Source of the DNA: Siphonodentalium dalli
Taxonomy: Eukaryota > Mollusca > Scaphopoda > Gadilida > Siphonodentaliidae
DNA: 64,000 nucleotides
NCBI GenBank assembly: GCA_032622095.1
Contig: CP136065.1
Location: 148,499,577 to 148,563,576, forward strand
Direction: 5' to 3'
Positions 60,171 through 64,000 of the stretch are shown here, piece after piece; positions within the stretch are counted from its first letter, which is position 1, and every line of letters starts with the position of its first letter. The notes under the pieces are model-generated. The model was not told the origin of the DNA and did no database searches. It saw only the letters and a program-made list of their open reading frames with translations. Both the position numbers and the translations under genes were made by a program.

Positions 60171-60555
60171 AAATCATCACCAAATTTACCCTCTGGGGAC
60201 CTCATTCTGCTTAGGCCTCATCTGCTATGGGAGACATAGACTCAGATTTGAAGTTTCCAAATGGTGAATATTGTGATGTACAGCCATTAGGAACCTCGAT
60301 TATTGCAATGTGTTGTCTGCCAATTTGGGGTAATAGAGGAACTAAATTAAAAAAGAAATAGAATCTATGTGAAGAGGTTTCTATAGAAATTTTATAATAA
60401 AGAAACTTTCCAGAGAAGATGAGGCATAAGCAGAATGAGGTCCACAGAGGGTTAATTTAGTGATGCTAGCCCACTATGCAGGATAGCGTCACTAAATTCA
60501 CCTTTTGGGGACCTCATTCTGCAAATGACAGACACACTAAACTCAGGCTTGAGTT
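60171..60555. mobile_element. Foldback family C, uninterrupted copy in inverse orientation
   Basis: Ends CTGCAAATGACAGACACACT. The interior (CCATTTGGAAACTTC-like, GTCTGCCAATTTGGGG, AATAGAATCTATGTGAAGAG) is the reverse complement of the halves flanking the insertion at 44276. The outer left end is truncated. Confidence 0.8.
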
Positions 60556-60604
60556 TCATACATGTAAGTGAATGGTAGAATTCATTCAGTATACAAAGGG
60601 TTAA
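60556..60604. mobile_element. Fragment of the TATACTAAAT MITE, right end
   Basis: GAATTCATTCAGTATACAAAGGGTTAA resembles the right end of 46512-46722. Confidence 0.45.
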
Positions 60605-60918
60605 AGTAAAGTGAACCACTCTACTGGGGGTACAAACACTGGTAGTGAATAAACTTTAATACCCAATGCAGGTATTATCATAAATTTTATAACAGCACAC
60701 CAGGCTGAGCTCACAACATAATTCTATCATATGGATTATATGTAGTGACACTTGTCAAATCATTCCCGATGATAGATTGAAAGACTATATATATAAATTT
60801 TATTGCAGCTCAGATGTAGTGTTTTATGAAATAGTACCACCCATGTTGTTGAAGTTCTTCAACAATGACATTTGATTTTAGCATCATTCTTATGGATGTA
60901 GCACAATTGACTGAATTT

Positions 60919-61123
60919 AAAACCCTTTCATGACGGGAGCTGCGCTGGTGCAGCATTAAATATCATGTGCCATACATTCTCGTATATATGTGAGTCTTCC
61001 ATAGGGAGCCTCGCATATATAAGAGAATGCACTGGCACCTATGGGAGACTCGCATATATAAGAAAATACATTGGCAGAGGTTTTTCGCAAAATTTTAGGA
61101 AGCTCTAGTCATGGAAGGGTTAA
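60919..61123. mobile_element. TTAA element family B, immediately upstream of exon 3
   Basis: AAACCCTTTCATGACGGGAG at left, TAGTCATGGAAGGGTTAA at right, with GCTGCGCTGGTGCAGC and a hairpin near 60968-61030. It ends 54 bp before the acceptor of the exon at 61178. Confidence 0.82.
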
Positions 61124-61177
61124 GTACATTAAATTCCTTAATCTTTATGTATTAAGTTTTTGGCTCTTTTTTGACAG

Positions 61178-61370
61178 GTTGTCTGATTTACAGAGATTAC
61201 TAGACAAATATCAGAATGACAAAGACAGACTGGAGAAAATCACACTCGATCTGGCGGAGGACTTACGGCAATCCAAATCAAAGATTGAATCTCAGGGTCA
61301 GGACATTAGGGGATTGCTCATAGATCTCAAGTCAAAGTCTCGGCAACTAGAAGACGACAATCGTCTGCAG
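61178..61370 (+). CDS. Coiled-coil protein gene, third visible exon
   Basis: Acceptor TTTTTTGACAG ends at 61177 and donor GTAAGC begins at 61371. The exon starts in phase 2: AG from the previous exon plus G makes Arg, giving the continuous reading TTRRLSDLQRLLDKYQND. Its 193 bases encode residues 187-251 of the joined frame and end in phase 0 with NRLQ. The whole exon is predicted coiled coil, with heptad-like Leu/Ile positions (LQRLLDKY, LEKITLDLAEDL, IRGLLIDLKS). The two introns have matching phases, which supports a single gene across 58.8-61.4 kb. No stop codon is reached; further exons should lie beyond 61.4 kb, and I could not identify one before 64 kb. Confidence 0.82.
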
Positions 61371-63336
61371 GTAAGCTGTGCATGATAATTAGTGCTACCA
61401 GTCGACTAAAACTGTATGCTGGTCTATCACGTTACTGGTTACTGGTACACGTGTCAGTCGATAAATCTCTGCTGGATTTAGACACTTTGTCTTTGGTGAG
61501 CCTGGTAGACTACTTAATCGTGACCCAGGCATACCTGATCATGAGAAGAAAACTTTTTTCAATGTGTTTTATTAATATTAGGCCATGGTTTATGTTTTGT
61601 AGCGTCATCCTGGATTCTGAGAATTAAAAGCAAAATCTGGTGATTATTCATTATACATTATTCTGGTTAGGTTTCTGAAGTTACATATATAGTACAATGT
61701 AATTATAACATAACATAAATATTAACACCAATCTTGTTTACATTCATTTTATGCAAATGCATCATGTGTTTAGGAACTGAGTAAATTTTCCTGCCTGAAT
61801 TTTCTTAGGGGTCGACACACTTTGCGACTATATGGAATTGTGCATTGTGGGAATAAGTAATCAAACGGGTTACTATTTTCTGCCAAAAAAGGAAAAGCGG
61901 CGATTGTCGCTAAACATAACATTAATTAACCATGGCCTTATTACGTTCACCCAATGTTCATGGTTTCAGCTTTTGTTGCTCCCAGTCTGGTCTACTGATG
62001 GTAAATTTCTAAACTGTAGTCTTCTTGAAGTTATGAATGACTAAATATTATCAGAAAACTCTTATAAAAAACACCCATTTTCAATCTTTATGAAAGGATA
62101 CATAGCTTTAGAAAACATCACCAAGATAACTGGATCTTATTTTTCCCCCCCGCACAAAATCATGTTTTGAGGATCCTTGTCGACTGACTCACAATATTCT
62201 CTTTAAAATAATCTTTGAATTGAAAATTCTTGTTACAATTGTGACATAAGCCATAAAATTATGTCTGGATTCTTTTTATAAATATTATTCCTTCACTTTT
62301 TCCTTCTATTCCCACTTGCTACAAGTGGAATATTGGTAAATAATCACCATAACAAATTATAAACTTATGATGAACTTATTGGAGAATAAATAAGATATCA
62401 GACTTGGGCGATTATTTGATGGAGAAATTGGCGCTTATAGTATTAGGTTACTAAAAACCTGGTTGCTAGTTCAATTGAGGCAAGTACGAACTTCCGTAAT
62501 AACACTCTTTGTTTGTTTATCAAGATTGTAATAGTTCATCCAAATAGTAGATGTTCGTTGTAAATTATATATAAATGCTAAGTGTATGAATATGGCCATC
62601 GTCGGCGATTGCTGTTGTTTACTGGTGTGCTCTCCATTTTACTAGTTGAATAGTCTGGTTCCTGGTCTGAAACTGAAAGCACCAAAACACAGTATTAAAC
62701 CTGATTCTATCAGCATATAATTGATTTTGATTACAATTACCATAATAATAGTGTAAGAAACAGACCTAATTTGCTCTGGCAATAACCAATACAGTAGCCA
62801 TTACTGAAGCAAACAGATTTGAATACAGAAATATAGTGCTAAAGAAGAAAGTATTATAAACAACAATGATAATTTCATAATGCGAATTGCTATAGTGAAT
62901 GATGACTACAATACAGCAATGTGGTTCCTAGAGGACTTAAATAATCTGTTCATTTTACATTATTTTACCTTCATTCATTTCATTCTTCCATTTTCTTGCG
63001 ATTCTAGAGTGAGGTAAAAACCTAGATGTGTTTAGATATGTTTTACTGGTAACACTTGTCATTATTTCTGATAGCACCAACATCTCTATTTCTTCTTCTA
63101 AAACCATGTTTCTGAACTGCAAGATACCAATTGACCTTTGAATTTGTGACCAGTGCTACAAAATTTTACAGCATTTGTGAAATTTGCCCAACGCAGTACC
63201 AAATGTATCCAACACAATGCCGATATAGTCAGATCACAGTGCCATTACACACATGACCAATGCTCACTTGTGCATTTTGGTGGTTTCTCTGCATGCAGGA
63301 GCAATGGAAATTTATGTATTTAAACAATTTCTATAC
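61371..63336. other. Intronic stretch after the third exon
   Basis: No further exon could be supported. A possible tiny AG...GT-bounded piece near 62988 was considered and rejected. No repeats with clear ends are seen. Confidence 0.4.
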
Positions 63337-63529
63337 TACATTAATGCCCTAAATAATTGACTTCTTAACCACAGCAGAATTATGGGTAACTTTTCAGGAT
63401 TTTTTTAGTCAGAAATATGGCTTGTTGCCATTCATCGGAAAGCTCTCACTATTATGGCAACAAGCCATATTTCCGACTAAATCCTGAAAAGTTACCCATA
63501 ATTCTGAGATTATTTAGGGCATTACTGTA
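63337..63529. mobile_element. Palindromic MITE family A, copy 10
   Basis: TACATTAATGCCC to GCATTACTGTA with a shortened centre (CTCTCACTATTATGG) and loss of the CTGTGGTTAAGGAGTCG segment in the right arm. Confidence 0.88.
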
Positions 63530-63639
63530 AATGGATTCTCCTGTCAGTTATAAAAGTATACATTGGAATGGTTTATAGTCATTATGATGTCAAAATATGA
63601 ATTAGGTAATTCCCGTGAGATTCGAGCTTCTATTCAGAC

Positions 63640-63815
63640 TACAGTAATGCCCTAATTAATCGACTCCTTATCCACAGCATAATTATGGGTAACTTTTCAG
63701 GATTCGGTGAGAGCTTTCCGATGAATGGCAACAAGCCATATTTCCGTCTAAATCCTGAAAAGTTACCCATAATTCTGCTGTGATTAAAGAGTCGATTAAT
63801 TAGGGCATTACTGTA
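63640..63815. mobile_element. Palindromic MITE family A, copy 11
   Basis: TACAGTAATGCCC to GGGCATTACTGTA; the left inner arm is deleted (CAGGATTCGGTGAGAGC). Confidence 0.88.
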
Positions 63816-63870
63816 TTATATAAAAGTGGCACAGTTTCATTAACCCTTCTGTCACAAATAACATGTAGTT

Positions 63871-63948
63871 TTAACTCTTTCATGACAAGAATGCATTGGC
63901 ACAGGGTTTTCGCAAAATTTCAGAAAGCTTCAGTCATGGAAGGGTTAA
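63871..63948. mobile_element. TTAA element family B, internally deleted
   Basis: TTAACTCTTTCATGACAAGA joins directly to ATGCATTGGCACAGGGTTTT and ends TCATGGAAGGGTTAA. Confidence 0.78.
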
Positions 63949-64000
63949 ATTACACCACAGTTTTTCTTTTTCACATTGTGTTACTGAAGTGCACTCATAC

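Noticed and set aside
62985-63010. Micro-exon after acceptor CGATTCTAG at about 62988-63008
   Set aside because: Only six bases before a GTAAAA; no independent support.

Overview
The window is AT-rich eukaryotic genomic DNA with one recognisable host gene and a very high load of short DNA transposons and satellites. There are no operons, Shine-Dalgarno sites or long prokaryotic reading frames. Long introns with GT/AG borders, tandem-core elements with CCGT-type microsatellite leaders, Helitron-like ends and a decayed non-LTR retrotransposon together suggest a marine invertebrate, probably a mollusc. That assignment is an inference.

Layout. 1-9.2 kb: a dead reverse transcriptase fragment, a 184-bp tandem duplication, copies of a palindromic MITE (called family A here), one split by a hAT-type element with a perfect 8-bp target duplication, and a TA-flanked DNA element. 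9.2-42.86 kb: a 16.69-kb segment present twice, head to tail (9479-26167 and 26168-42860), almost identical. Each copy holds several nested or adjacent long inverted repeats, a ~1-kb minisatellite, two TTAA-flanked elements, a tRNA-like fragment and several RFX-like palindromes, but no convincing protein gene. 42.6-48.2 kb: further palindromic elements, including a tandem-core element inserted inside another foldback element. 48.2-64 kb: a host gene on the plus strand encoding a coiled-coil protein. Three exons are visible (48232-48299, 58820-59311, 61178-61370). They join in frame to 251 codons and continue beyond the window. Its first intron carries a head-to-tail array of Helitron-like elements (50.8-55.4 kb) and tandem-core elements; its later introns carry TTAA elements and more family A copies.

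The most notable points are the near-perfect 16.7-kb tandem duplication with a readable breakpoint, its nested inverted repeats, the absence of family A from it (11 copies or fragments outside, none seen inside), the Helitron-like concatemer rich in AGGTCA-type motifs, and two nested insertions whose order can be read directly. Most reading frames in the window outside the three exons and the reverse transcriptase look like chance or satellite frames. All similarity statements come from reading the sequence; no search was run.
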